The notes under the pieces: generated by a model
Databases searched by the model: none
What the model saw: the letters and a program-made list of their open reading frames with translations, nothing else
What the model was told of the DNA's origin: nothing
Position numbers and translations under genes: made by a program
Shown here: positions 8,509 through 17,536 of the stretch, piece after piece
Layout: each line of letters starts with the position of its first letter
Position numbering within the stretch: position 1 is the stretch's first letter
NCBI GenBank assembly: GCA_038851035.1
Contig: JAWCLH010000011.1
Span: forward strand, 17,980 to 81,979
Direction: 5' to 3'
DNA length: 64,000 nucleotides
Source: Thermoplasmata archaeon
GTDB taxonomy: Archaea; Thermoplasmatota; DTKX01; VGTL01

Positions 8509-10443
8509 ATGAGCGCTCCCGGCGGCCTCTTCCCATACAAGCCAAGACCGATGCAGGAGGAGATGGTGGCGCTTATAAGTAGGGGCGTTTCGGAGAGAGG
8601 GTGCGTGGTGGTGGAGGCGGGATCCGGTGCGGGGAAGACCGTCTGCGCCCTCGCCGCCTGCCTTCAAAGCATTCTCTCAAGCGGGGGACGGTGCCTCTAC
8701 CTGACCAGAACGAACTCCCAGCAGGTGCAGGTCTTCAGGGAACTCCGGGTAATATCCAAGAAGCAGAAGGTGCTCGGGCTCGGCATTCAGGGCCGCCACA
8801 GCACTTGCCTACTTATTGAAACGGAGAGGGAGTGGCGCAAAGCCCTGCCTGAGGAGCTCTCTCTTCTATGCAACGACCGGAAGGAGGCCGTGCGGAGCAA
8901 GCAGGGGCTGGGGTGTCCTTTTTATGAGAATCTCCTGGCCGAGGGCGTGGAGGGGCTTCTCTCCTGGGTCTCTAGCGCGCTGCCAACCGCGGAGGAGATG
9001 ACCCGTCGTTGCAGGCAACTGGGCATCTGCCCTTACGAAGCCTCCAAACTACTCGCTAGAGTGGCGACCGTTGTGGTCGCGCCCTATGTCTATTTCCTGA
9101 GCCCATTCATTCGGGCCAGGCTGCTTGACTGGATGAACTGCCCGGTGGAGGAGCTCATCGTGGTCGTGGACGAGGCCCACAACCTGCCCGAGTTCGCGCG
9201 CCAGCTCCGTTCCACCACCCTGAGCCTGCAGACCCTGAAGAGAGCGGTGGAGGAGGCGGAGGCCCTCGGGGGGCTGCAGGTGCTCGATGATGTCCGAGTT
9301 CCCGAATTCTGCGCGAAGATAGAGGCGGTGATTCTCCAGCTCAGGGAGGAGTATCTTATTGACGAGGACGGCCTTGTGCCCCCAGGGGCGGTGGAGGAAG
9401 AGCTGATGCACCATTTCAAATGGACTTCGAACAGACTCGAGGCTGCGATCGCCAGCATCGTTGCGCACGGAGAGGTCGTAAGGGAGAAGAGGAGGAAGGA
9501 AGGGCGGCTCCCCCGGTCGCATCTCCACTCGCTCGGTCATTTCCTTGCGATGTGGACGAGCGCAGAGAGCGACGTGTATGTCAAGCTGATCAGGGATGGG
9601 GAGGCCCCTCGCCTCGAAGCCTACTGCATGGACCCCTCGCTCGCCGCCGAGCCCCTTTCTAAATGCCGCGCGAGCATTCACATGTCGGGAACCCTCTCAC
9701 CCCTCGAAGAGTACAGGGACTCTCTCGGCCTCGCACGGACCGCCTTAATGAGGAGCTTCGACACCGGCTTCCCACCGGAGCACAGACTTCTGGTCTGCGA
9801 CCCGTCCGTGACGATGAAGTATGAGGAGAGGGTGATGGACGAGGGGATGTTCTCAACAATCCTCTCCAAGGTGGCTGAAATATGCAGAGCGACCCAACGA
9901 AACACGGCGGTTTTCTTCCCGTCCCACGACCTTCTCGAGAAGGCAATGGCCCTCGGGCTGGGGGACCAGATCGATAGGAAGCTCTTTGTGGAGGAGCGGG
10001 GTCTGGAGCAGCAGGAGCTCCTCGAGACCATCGACAGCTTCAAGAGAGAGGGCAGGAGGGGCGGTGAAGGAGGGGTACTGATGTCGGTAGTCGGCGGGAG
10101 GGTGAGCGAGGGAATCGATTTCCCGGATAGGGAGCTGGAGGTTGCCATCATCGTCGGAATACCCTATCCAAAGCCCACCGCCCGTCAGAGGGCCCTTCAG
10201 TACTTCTACGACCTCAGGTTTGGGAGGGGCTGGGATTACACAGTGCGGGCACCGACGGCCCGTAGGATGCTCCAGGCCATTGGCCGGCTGATAAGGAGCG
10301 AGAGGGACAGGGGCGTGGCGGTCATACTTGATAGGAGGGCTCTCCAGTTCGCCGAGTTCCTTCCGGGGCTCGTCACATCCGAGAACCCCGTTGAGGAAGT
10401 GATTCGGTTTTGGGGACAGAATTCGCCCATTTCTAGAGATTGA
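8509..10443 (+). CDS. XPD/Rad3-like Fe-S superfamily 2 DNA helicase
   Basis: A 644-residue helicase. Walker A is EAGSGAGKT (near residue 40), Walker B VVVDEAHN, and motif VI QAIGRLIRSERDRG. Four Cys between the first two helicase motifs (in CLLIE, LLCNDR, GLGCPFYE and GICPYEA) match the [4Fe-4S] domain of XPD/DinG helicases. Archaeal XPD unwinds DNA 5' to 3' and is thought to act in repair. It is monocistronic here. A TTG directly precedes the ATG used as start; a 100-nt spacer separates it from the upstream gene. Confidence 0.94.
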   Translation: MSAPGGLFPYKPRPMQEEMVALISRGVSERGCVVVEAGSGAGKTVCALAACLQSILSSGGRCLYLTRTNSQQVQVFRELRVISKKQKVLGLGIQGRHSTCLLIETEREWRKALPEELSLLCNDRKEAVRSKQGLGCPFYENLLAEGVEGLLSWVSSALPTAEEMTRRCRQLGICPYEASKLLARVATVVVAPYVYFLSPFIRARLLDWMNCPVEELIVVVDEAHNLPEFARQLRSTTLSLQTLKRAVEEAEALGGLQVLDDVRVPEFCAKIEAVILQLREEYLIDEDGLVPPGAVEEELMHHFKWTSNRLEAAIASIVAHGEVVREKRRKEGRLPRSHLHSLGHFLAMWTSAESDVYVKLIRDGEAPRLEAYCMDPSLAAEPLSKCRASIHMSGTLSPLEEYRDSLGLARTALMRSFDTGFPPEHRLLVCDPSVTMKYEERVMDEGMFSTILSKVAEICRATQRNTAVFFPSHDLLEKAMALGLGDQIDRKLFVEERGLEQQELLETIDSFKREGRRGGEGGVLMSVVGGRVSEGIDFPDRELEVAIIVGIPYPKPTARQRALQYFYDLRFGRGWDYTVRAPTARRMLQAIGRLIRSERDRGVAVILDRRALQFAEFLPGLVTSENPVEEVIRFWGQNSPISRD

Positions 10444-10500
10444 TTATACTCCCCTTAAGCCCAGTCATCCTGGCACGAGGCGCGGGGATGGCCAATAAAG

Positions 10501-11460
10501 TCATCTCCACCTCGGGTCCTCCGCCCTGTACCTAGTGGAGAGCTGCTTCCGGGCGAGCCTCCACTCGCTGTCCCTCTCACGCGCTTCCTGACTGGATTTT
10601 TCGATCATCTCGATGAGCTCTCTCGCCTTTCCGGCGTACTTGGAGCTCGGGTCAAGCGCCAGGGCATTCTTCGCATAGTAGAGAGCGTAGGAGTAGTTGC
10701 CGCTCCCGTAGCAGATCGATGCCTTGCCGAGCATTCTTTGAATGCTGTAGGCCTTTTCATAACAGTTGATGCAGAGCGGGAAATCGAATTTGTAGTCGTA
10801 AAACACGTCGGATTTCATGTGCCCGAGTTCGTACTTTCCACAGATGGTGCAGTTCATCTTTCCGCAACCTGTGCATATCAAAAGGTGGTTTCTCTCTGAA
10901 AGAGGTGCGCCGCAGGAAGGACATACGGTGCCACCTGCACTCTTCCCTCCTGCATCCCTCGCCGGGATAGGGGTTCGCCCGGGCTTCTGGGGAACCGCCT
11001 CTGGAGCGGTAGCGGTCTCAGCCCCTTCCTTGTTCTCCACCGCCAGCGCGCTCTCCTCCCTCGAAGGAGCGGTCTCCGTCTCAACGCCTTTCGCGGCCTC
11101 CCCGGAAACGACCTGCGGCCCCCTCTCGACCCCTTCTCTTATCACGCGGAGCTTCGCAATGAGGTCCTTTGCAGACACGCGTCTTGGAAGGGGTGGGAGG
11201 GCAGCTCTGGCCTCCGGGGTTTCGGGCTTCACGAAGGACCGCCGGGTCTGGAGCTGCTGGGGAATCTCCCTCTGGACGGTTCCATAGGACTCGACCGGTG
11301 CGTAATAGACGGTCTTGGTTCCCTCTACTCTCCTCTCCACGAACGGCGGTGTTCGGAACGCCGGGCCCTCACGGAGCGCGTTTCTCTCATAAAGGTAGTC
11401 GGCGATCAGAGATTCAGCACGGCTCTTTCTTTCATTTTCCGGGCTTTTCTGACCTTCCAC
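10501..11460 (-). CDS. Zinc-ribbon protein with C-terminal TPR-like helices
   Basis: A 319-residue protein not recognised as a named family. Residues 1-175 are Pro/Ala/Glu-rich and likely disordered. Four CxxC knuckles follow (CPSC, CTGC, CTIC, CINC), enough for two zinc sites. The C-terminal 100 residues are helical and include a TPR-like pair (GSGNYSYALYYAKNALALDP). Start is a GTG; no hydrophobic segment, so it is cytosolic. Zinc ribbons plus TPR suggest a scaffold or nucleic-acid-associated adaptor, but no function can be stated. It is convergent with the XPD gene. Confidence 0.72.
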   Translation of the reverse strand: MEGQKSPENERKSRAESLIADYLYERNALREGPAFRTPPFVERRVEGTKTVYYAPVESYGTVQREIPQQLQTRRSFVKPETPEARAALPPLPRRVSAKDLIAKLRVIREGVERGPQVVSGEAAKGVETETAPSREESALAVENKEGAETATAPEAVPQKPGRTPIPARDAGGKSAGGTVCPSCGAPLSERNHLLICTGCGKMNCTICGKYELGHMKSDVFYDYKFDFPLCINCYEKAYSIQRMLGKASICYGSGNYSYALYYAKNALALDPSSKYAGKARELIEMIEKSSQEARERDSEWRLARKQLSTRYRAEDPRWR

Positions 11461-11583
11461 CAGCGCACCCCTCGCTCAGCCCTCCGTTGAATGCACATGA
11501 ATGGTAATAATCCTGTCGCTGGCTCCCGACCTCTTCCCACCCACCAAATCCTTTAAAAGGTGGGACCCTACTTAAGGTCTGGG

Positions 11584-11811
11584 ATGGGTATGAAGACATA
11601 CCTGACGGTAACCTTCAACAGCGAGGGGGCGAAGCCATCCGAGATTGTTGACCGACTGTGCTCGATCGGTTTTCGGCCGACGCAAGGGACGTACGACTTC
11701 ATTTACGAGTGGGACAAGAAGGCGACAGTGAAGGACGCAATCTGGTTCGGGGATAAAATCCACTCTGCTCTCAAGGGCTACAATGTGATGTTCAAGCTGG
11801 AGACCATCTGA
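11584..11811 (+). CDS. Small conserved archaeal protein, function unknown
   Basis: A 75-residue protein (MGMKTYLTVTFNSEGA...) with alternating strand and helix pattern, suggesting a ferredoxin-like alpha/beta fold: strand KTYLTVTF, helix SEIVDRLCSIGF, strand YDFIYEW, helix WFGDKIHSALKG and strand NVMFKLETI. It superficially recalls small archaeal ferredoxin-fold proteins but I cannot assign it. A TATA-like TTTAAAAG lies about 27 nt upstream of the ATG, suggesting a leaderless transcript. tRNA-Gly follows 68 nt later. Confidence 0.72.
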   Translation: MGMKTYLTVTFNSEGAKPSEIVDRLCSIGFRPTQGTYDFIYEWDKKATVKDAIWFGDKIHSALKGYNVMFKLETI

Positions 11812-11879
11812 GAGAATGGTATGCGCTACCGGCGCCCGGAAACTGATGAGGGGGGCCGGGGCGCTCATCTCCGGAGGGC

Positions 11880-11951
11880 GCGGTTGTAGTCTAGTGGTTA
11901 GGACTGGAGCTTCCCAAGCTTCAAACCGGGGTTCGAATCCCCGCAACCGCA
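11880..11951 (+). tRNA. tRNA-Gly (CCC)
   Basis: Acceptor GCGGTTG pairs with CAACCGC; anticodon arm GGAGC-TTCCCAA-GCTTC gives anticodon CCC; T arm CGGGG-TTCGAAT-CCCCG. The discriminator A at 11951 is also the first base of an ATG of the downstream polyprenyl synthase frame, so tRNA processing and that mRNA abut. Confidence 0.95.
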
Positions 11952-11968
11952 TGGGACCAGGTCAGCAG

Positions 11969-13135
11969 ATGGAGCTGGACGAAGATTTCGTGACTCGCTT
12001 CACGGCGGAGAAGTGGCCGCTCGTCCGAAGGGAAATAGAGCGCGTGCTGCCGCGCACCGGGCCATTCTCGCGGTGGCTGAATGAGCCCGCTTGGTACCAC
12101 ATCGGAGACGACTGCATAGACCCTGTGACGAAAAGAGGCCCCAAGCGCTCCCGGCCTATGCTCTGCCTTATGGCCGCGGAGTGTCTCGGAGTCCCGCTGA
12201 GAGACGCGCTCCCATTCGCCGCTGCTACAGAAATCACCCACAGCTATCTGATATGCCACGACGACCTGATGGACGGGGATACCTCGCGCCGGGACAGGCC
12301 AGCGGTATGGGTGAGGTACGGAGAGGCAGGTGAGAAAAGGAGGGGTGAGTACCTCCGCAGGGTCATGCGCGGTCTACGACCCGGGGACCGGGGCATCGCC
12401 AACGGAATCAACCTCGGCGACTACATGATGGCTAAGGCCTACGAGGTCATCACCACATCGCACCTTCCGGTCGAGAAGAAGCTTGCCCTCTGCGAAGTCC
12501 TCACCCTAACGCTCGTAAAGACGGGCGAGGGGCAGGCGCTGGACATCAACCTGAGGGCGGACGCGGGTTTCACCGTGGAGAAGTACCGGGAGCTTGCCAC
12601 CCTGAAGACCGGGTACTACCTAATATTTGGCGTGGTCGGGGCAGCTATACTAGCGGGGCTGGGGGAGCGAGCGGTTTCCGACCTCTGGAGGCTCGGGGGT
12701 AATGTGGGCGTGGCATTCCAGATTCTGGACGACGTCATAGACCTGACCACCGGCAAGGGCCGGATGGGCCGGGACGGAAAACCGGAGATCGGTAATGACA
12801 TCAGGGAGGGCAAGCCGAGCGCCCTCTTTGCCCGCGCCCTCGAGGTCTGCGGGCCTAGGGAGAGGGAGGAGCTCCTGGCGATTTTTAAAAAGCCACGCGA
12901 ACGCACAACGAAGAGGGACATAGAGAGGGTCATCAGTATCTACAGGAAGAACGGCGTGGTGGACTGGGAGCCTGGCGGCAGAACTCGAAGGGTCAGGGGC
13001 TGGGCCGTGGACGAGGCGGAGAGGCTCCTGAGGGAGGCGCTAGCAATCGTGGACGGAATGGAAGGCCTCGGGAACTCCGAGCAGGCAGAGCGCTTCAGGG
13101 CGCTGATGAGGTTCATGGCGAGGAGGGAGAGCTAG
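11969..13135 (+). CDS. Polyprenyl (geranylgeranyl-type) diphosphate synthase
   Basis: A 388-residue trans-isoprenyl diphosphate synthase. The first Asp-rich motif is HDDLMDGD and the second is QILDDVID, which bind the Mg-diphosphates of the allylic substrate and IPP. These enzymes make the C20 chain for archaeal lipids; UbiA- and GGGPS-type enzymes that use it are encoded 6 kb away. At 388 residues it is longer than the usual 320-350, with an internal insert around GEKRRGEYLRRVMRGLRPGD. ATG 11969 (MELDEDF) is chosen; the ATG at 11951 lies on the tRNA 3' base, and upstream frame is tRNA sequence. Confidence 0.9.
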   Translation: MELDEDFVTRFTAEKWPLVRREIERVLPRTGPFSRWLNEPAWYHIGDDCIDPVTKRGPKRSRPMLCLMAAECLGVPLRDALPFAAATEITHSYLICHDDLMDGDTSRRDRPAVWVRYGEAGEKRRGEYLRRVMRGLRPGDRGIANGINLGDYMMAKAYEVITTSHLPVEKKLALCEVLTLTLVKTGEGQALDINLRADAGFTVEKYRELATLKTGYYLIFGVVGAAILAGLGERAVSDLWRLGGNVGVAFQILDDVIDLTTGKGRMGRDGKPEIGNDIREGKPSALFARALEVCGPREREELLAIFKKPRERTTKRDIERVISIYRKNGVVDWEPGGRTRRVRGWAVDEAERLLREALAIVDGMEGLGNSEQAERFRALMRFMARRES

Positions 13136-13818
13136 CCGTCGCCGGATTATTGGTTCCGTTATTGCCTATTTCCTGATTATTCTAACACGGCTTTTAGTAG
13201 CAAATGTTGCCACGGACTCTACTGGTTATGCCTAACCCGCCAAGAGGAAACAGCGAGGCTCTCAACGCGGCTGCCCGCTAGCGCCTCAGCGCCGTGCTTG
13301 TCAACGAAAACCCGAGGCCGTCCATGGGGAAGCGGGGGCCCTGCTACCCACACCTGCACTGGAGGTAAATCGGTAGCTCGGCTTTCTCCCCGCCGGTCTG
13401 TTTCGCCCATTGGAGGTGATAGTCCATTGTATCCCGACCGCAAACCGGGCGGAAGGGGCACTACCCTATTTCATTATGTTTTTTCGGTTGGGCAAAAATC
13501 AGGAAGCCAACCACTCCTCCGACCTCTGAGGAGAGGTAGAATGGAGGGGTGCCTTCCATCCCTCCTAAATACAATGGGATAAACAGTGATGCGAAAAAAA
13601 ATCGCTCCGGCCCCCGCGCCGACCTTCAAGGCCAGGCCTTTTCCATCGACGTATTTTTTTCTTGCATTCGGGGCAGAGCGGGGTCTGAGCAGAGACCTTT
13701 GTGGATTCGGTGTAGGTGAATAGAATCAACGGCACGACCCCGCTATGCTCATCTTGGATGGTTATGGATTGGGAACCACATATTAAAATACCCCATTATC
13801 ATTTTACCGTCAATCCGC
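13136..13818. other. 683-bp gap without a recognisable gene; tandem hairpins
   Basis: No convincing protein-coding frame. 13136-13200 is AT-rich; 13200-13480 is GC-rich with mixed short inverted repeats; 13514-13533 (CTCCTC/GAGGAG) and 13543-13565 (GGAGGG/CCCTCC) are two adjacent hairpins. A possible 56-residue minus-strand frame (13735-13565) has LCPECKKK and a His/Cys-rich end but no strong start signal. I looked for RNase P and SRP RNA signatures on both strands and did not find them. Confidence 0.5.
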
Positions 13819-13893
13819 GGGCCCATAGCTTAGACTGGCTGGAGCGCCCGGCTGATAACCGGGCGGTCGAGAGTTCAAATCTCTCTGGGCCCA
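13819..13893 (+). tRNA. tRNA-Ile (GAT)
   Basis: Acceptor GGGCCCA/TGGGCCC, anticodon stem GCCCGG-region with loop CTGATAA giving GAT, T arm GAGAG-TTCAAAT-CTCTC. Discriminator A. GC-rich hairpins (CCTCCGG...CCGGAGG, 13897-13925) directly follow and may aid 3'-end formation. Confidence 0.95.
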
Positions 13894-14048
13894 TATGCCT
13901 CCGGAGAGGGCATGCGGCCGGAGGCCGCTCTTATTCGCCGGGCCTCCGGAAAAAAGGCCGGCCCAAATCCCGCGAACACAGCACTTGGCGCTAGCACCAT
14001 AATTTCATAATAGGAGACCCTAATTATCCCCGGGAGCGGCGGTGGGGG

Positions 14049-14999
14049 ATGGAACCCACGCAGTCAGGCACAAGACCCGTCAGGGTGGCGCTGGCGGCGA
14101 ACCTCGGGATATTCGTGGTGAAGGCGGTATCGGCCTGGCTAACAGGGAGCGCAGTGCTCTTCTCCGAGACCCTGCACAGCCTTGCCGACTCGACGAATAG
14201 CATCTTCCTGATGACCGGTCTCTACCTAGCTAGCCGCCCGCCGGACCGCGAACACCCCTTCGGCTACGGGAAAGAGGTGTTCTTTTGGTCCTTCGTGGCG
14301 GCGATGTTCATGCTCGGCGTCATATCCGTGAGCTCGATATACAGAGGCTACGAGCAGATAGCCAATACACAAGATATTAAGCACATCGAATTCGCTATTG
14401 CGAGTCTTGTCGCGGCGGCCGCGCTCGAGTGCGTGGCGGTGGCCTATGCCGTCCAGGGCCTGACGAAGTGCGCCAGCGAGACCACGGGGATACGCATGAG
14501 AAACCCATTCAAGGCTTTTTTCAACGTCCACGAACCAACGCTCAAGCTGATATTCGTTGAGGATTTCACCGCCTTGCTCGGCGTCTGCATAGCGCTCGGT
14601 GCGATTGCCACAGTTCATGGGTCCGGCCTCAACTATATTGATGGCTACGCCGCAGTGGTGATTGGTGTCACGCTCGGCGTGTTTGCGATTTTTCTCGCGC
14701 GCGAGAATAGGGAGAAGCTCATCGGGAGCGCCGCGGACGAGGGGACTGAGAAGAGAATCGCCGCGCTGGCGAAGATGGAGCAGGGGATACGGGATGTCCT
14801 GAGCGTTAAGACGATGTTCATGGGCGCCAACCGCATCATCGTTCATCTATGGGTGGAGCTGGACCCCGACATTCCCCTCGAACGGCTCGACGACCTGATG
14901 ATGAGGGTGGAGACGAGAATTAAAAGGAACATTCCGGGGGTTATTGACTGCTTCATAGAGCCCGTCGCGGACATGGACGAGCTGAGGGATGAGGTCTAG
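14049..14999 (+). CDS. Cation diffusion facilitator (CDF/SLC30) metal transporter
   Basis: A 316-residue CDF exporter, most like the SLC30A9-type branch. Membrane metal-site motifs are visible: ETLHSLADSTNS in TM2 and FVEDFTALLGV in TM5; the conserved cytoplasmic motif DREHPFGYGKE lies between TM2 and TM3. About six hydrophobic segments precede a soluble C-terminal domain of about 90 residues (GANRIIVHLWVELDP), which dimerises and senses metal in this family. It would export Zn2+, Mn2+ or Co2+ in exchange for protons. Its stop codon overlaps that of the convergent antiporter gene. Confidence 0.92.
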   Translation: MEPTQSGTRPVRVALAANLGIFVVKAVSAWLTGSAVLFSETLHSLADSTNSIFLMTGLYLASRPPDREHPFGYGKEVFFWSFVAAMFMLGVISVSSIYRGYEQIANTQDIKHIEFAIASLVAAAALECVAVAYAVQGLTKCASETTGIRMRNPFKAFFNVHEPTLKLIFVEDFTALLGVCIALGAIATVHGSGLNYIDGYAAVVIGVTLGVFAIFLARENREKLIGSAADEGTEKRIAALAKMEQGIRDVLSVKTMFMGANRIIVHLWVELDPDIPLERLDDLMMRVETRIKRNIPGVIDCFIEPVADMDELRDEV

Positions 15000-16885
15000 A
15001 CCCCTCGACCCCCCCTCCCTTCCGGGTTCCTCGGGCTCAAGGAGCCCCCGTGGGCCTCTCTTGAGAAGGCTCTGCGCTTTTTCAAATGCCCGGGCGACCT
15101 CATCGGCGGAGTGGCCCTGATGCGTACCTTTTTCGGAGAGAATGGCGACGCCCCCCTGATGGGCTCGGGAATTCCGTGCCGTAGGATGTGCTCTTTATCG
15201 AGGGGGGGCCTGATCGGGAGGGACCGGTGAATTCTAACCATTTCCGTGAAAATTGCGAGAAGAATTCCCAGGTCAACCAGCAGAACTACCATCCAGCTAA
15301 CTCCCCACAGGGCCGCGGGAGGGAGAACGAGTGAGAGGAGTAGCGCTATTGTACTTGTGACAAACCGATGAATTCTTTCGCGATTCGGGGGGAGGATTAT
15401 GACCTCTGGAAGCTCGATGGACTTGGTGTAGGGGCGGAGGACACCGGAGAGACTCGTCCCAACGATGAGCAGGAGCGCGAGTGCCGAGAGCGACGATATC
15501 CAGTGTTGCCATCCGGTGGTGACGAGGGCTGCGCATACGGAGGCACCATACCCCCCAATCAGGGCAATGCACCTCTTCTCTTCGAAGTTCGGTGAGAAAC
15601 CGGGGGCCAGAACGATTCCTCTCAGCACGCGTGAAATCAGGTCACCGCCGGTCCGAAGGGAGGAAGGGACCGCGCGCGCGAGATCATCCGAGAGCCTTGT
15701 CGACATCCTCATCATCGCGGGGGTTAGGGCGCTCATGACGAAGCAGAAGCCGCCCGTGAACGGGCTAATCTCCCTCGCCTTGCTCAACACCGGTTGACCC
15801 GTCTGGGGGTTCTGGAGCCCGCTCCCCACAGATGCGAAGAGCACGGCGTCCTCGCCCCTACCGAGGAAGCCGGAGCCGATCGAGACCGCCGCACGTCTCG
15901 TGAATCCCAAGAGATAGGCGAGCGCACCCAGCACGATGACCTCGTTGACGACCACAACCGGGACGACCAGCGCCACCATCGGCGCCACCCTGATGAACAC
16001 ACCCGGCTCGACAAGCATTCCGAAACTCACGAAGAATATCGCAACGAAGGCATCCTTCATCGAGAGCATCTGCGTGGCGAGCTTGTCCCTGAGGCTTGTC
16101 TCCGCAAACGCCATCCCCACGAGAAAGGCCCCAATCGCGGGAGGTATCCCCAGATAGTCTGCGAAGGCGGACGAGAGGAAAACCACGCTCAGGGAGAAGA
16201 GTATGAAAAGCTCGTTGCTCTGTATCTTCTCGAAGTAGTGGAAGACTCCGGGGGCGATGAAGAGGGCGAGGATGAAGAAGAATGAGTAGATTATCACAAC
16301 TCCAGCCCCCATCGCCGCGATCTGGTTTGGAGAGAGAACGTCCCCGAGCACGAAGGCCGAAGCGAAAGTCAAGAGCAGGATAGAGATGAAGTCCTCCACT
16401 ATCATCGTGCCGAAGAGGTAGTTGTACTCCTTCTTGTAGAGCCTCTTTTCCTCGTCAGCTGACTTGGCCGCCACCGCCACGCTGCTCATGGCGACGATCG
16501 CCGCTAGGAAGAGCGTGTCGTGAAGTGGCCAGCCAAACAGGGCTCCGATAATAAATCCCGTGAATATATTCATCAGGACGTCCGAGACCGATAGAACCAA
16601 CGCGGGTTTCCAGGTGTTCTTCAGATTGCTGGGCGAGAAGCCAAGACCAGTGAAAAAAAGGAGGAACATGAGGCCAAGGCCTGAAATCTGTCTAATGAAA
16701 TCTTGGTTGGCGATCAGGCCGTGATAGTCCAGTCCCGCTATGCTGATATGAATTCTCGGCCCGATCAGGACCCCCACGATGATGTATCCGATTATCGCCG
16801 ACTGGCGAAAGCGCCCTGCTATGTAAGCGCCCACGAAGGCGAGAAGGATTATTATGCCAATCTCAAAAAAAAAGCTCGCGGCCAA
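14996..16885 (-). CDS. CPA2-family K+(Na+)/H+ antiporter membrane subunit, KhtU-like
   Basis: A 629-residue protein with about 12-13 transmembrane segments in the first 410 residues, beginning FFFEIGIIILLAFVGAYIAG and containing GYIIVGVLIGPR, a hallmark of KefB/CPA2 antiporters, and GIPPAIGAFLVGMAFAE. Two further hydrophobic segments and a basic, probably disordered tail (RIRATPPMRSPG) follow. It is downstream of and probably co-transcribed with the KhtT-like gene (13 nt between stop and start). Together they would expel K+ or Na+ in exchange for H+ under nucleotide or pH control. Its stop overlaps the CDF gene on the other strand. Confidence 0.9.
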   Translation of the reverse strand: MAASFFFEIGIIILLAFVGAYIAGRFRQSAIIGYIIVGVLIGPRIHISIAGLDYHGLIANQDFIRQISGLGLMFLLFFTGLGFSPSNLKNTWKPALVLSVSDVLMNIFTGFIIGALFGWPLHDTLFLAAIVAMSSVAVAAKSADEEKRLYKKEYNYLFGTMIVEDFISILLLTFASAFVLGDVLSPNQIAAMGAGVVIIYSFFFILALFIAPGVFHYFEKIQSNELFILFSLSVVFLSSAFADYLGIPPAIGAFLVGMAFAETSLRDKLATQMLSMKDAFVAIFFVSFGMLVEPGVFIRVAPMVALVVPVVVVNEVIVLGALAYLLGFTRRAAVSIGSGFLGRGEDAVLFASVGSGLQNPQTGQPVLSKAREISPFTGGFCFVMSALTPAMMRMSTRLSDDLARAVPSSLRTGGDLISRVLRGIVLAPGFSPNFEEKRCIALIGGYGASVCAALVTTGWQHWISSLSALALLLIVGTSLSGVLRPYTKSIELPEVIILPPNRERIHRFVTSTIALLLSLVLPPAALWGVSWMVVLLVDLGILLAIFTEMVRIHRSLPIRPPLDKEHILRHGIPEPIRGASPFSPKKVRIRATPPMRSPGHLKKRRAFSREAHGGSLSPRNPEGRGGRGV

Positions 16886-16898
16886 GTTCCACCGCCCC

Positions 16899-17390
16899 TC
16901 AACCCCTCCCGAGCAGGGTCTCGACCTTCTTCAGCTCTTCCGCGGTCCCCATGACAATCAGCACATCCCCGCCATCCACTCGGGTGCCGGCGGAGGGGTT
17001 GGGGACTATCCGGTCGCCCCTCTGCACCGCCAGGACGGAGGCTCCAGTCTGCCTGCGGAGGTCCAGCTCGCCGAGAGTTTTCCCCACAGCGGGGCCACTT
17101 GATGGCACCCTGACGAGCTCAATCTGTGTCGTGGGGGCGAGAGCCGAACGAAGCAGGTCAATTGGAGCCGGCTTGAAGAAGGTGTCCCCAAGGATCGCGC
17201 TCAGCCGACGTGACTCCTCGTCCGTCAGGCTGAAGACGTGAGCCGAATCCTCATCCTCCGAGTCTTTAAAGTAGTAGATATCCCTCCGACCGTCGAGATG
17301 AGCAATCACAGTTATTGTGTAGCCGGCGACCGTGGTCAGAGTGAACTTCTTTCCGATGCCAGGGAGGTCGATTTCTATTATTTCGGCCAC
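16899..17390 (-). CDS. KhtT-like antiporter regulatory subunit with TrkA-C (RCK_C) domain
   Basis: About 163 residues. The N-terminal half (EIDLPGIGKKFTL...VIAHLDGRRDIYYF) matches the N-terminal domain of KhtT/AmhM proteins. The C-terminal half is a TrkA-C domain: VGKTLGELDLRRQTGASVLAVQRGD, then VDGGDVLIVMGTAEELKKVETLL. In Bacillus KhtT binds c-di-AMP and regulates KhtU; whether the ligand is shared here is not known. A GTG at 17390 is chosen because the TATA element at 17415-17424 predicts a transcript start at 17391-17393; a GTG at 17399 is in frame but would lie upstream of it. Confidence 0.88.
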   Translation of the reverse strand: MAEIIEIDLPGIGKKFTLTTVAGYTITVIAHLDGRRDIYYFKDSEDEDSAHVFSLTDEESRRLSAILGDTFFKPAPIDLLRSALAPTTQIELVRVPSSGPAVGKTLGELDLRRQTGASVLAVQRGDRIVPNPSAGTRVDGGDVLIVMGTAEELKKVETLLGRG

Positions 17391-17414
17391 ACTCCCCACC
17401 CTCTACACCGGAGG

Positions 17415-17424
17415 ACTATATAGT
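17415..17424 (-). promoter_or_regulatory. Palindromic TATA element for the KhtT-KhtU operon
   Basis: ACTATATAGT, self-complementary, centred about 27 nt from the predicted leaderless GTG at 17390. Confidence 0.6.
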
Positions 17425-17536
17425 GCAAGTGAGAGATAGAATTTTTCTATGGGGTAAAGGCTCGGGCTCTCTGGAGCTTTCGATTAGAAATAGGGCCGAC
17501 CGAGGCGGCCGACACAGCGGCAGCTCCGGTTTGAAC

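Noticed and set aside
13219..13461. 80-residue minus-strand frame in the spacer after the polyprenyl synthase
   Set aside because: Low-complexity Arg/Pro/Gly sequence with no family resemblance and no SD; probably a by-product of GC-rich DNA.
13200..13500. RNase P RNA or SRP RNA
   Set aside because: Fragments such as GAGGAAAC and CGGCTT suggested RNase P, but the universal GAGGAAAGUC and ACAGAA blocks are absent in the right order; the SRP GGAA tetraloop with AGCAG loop is also missing.
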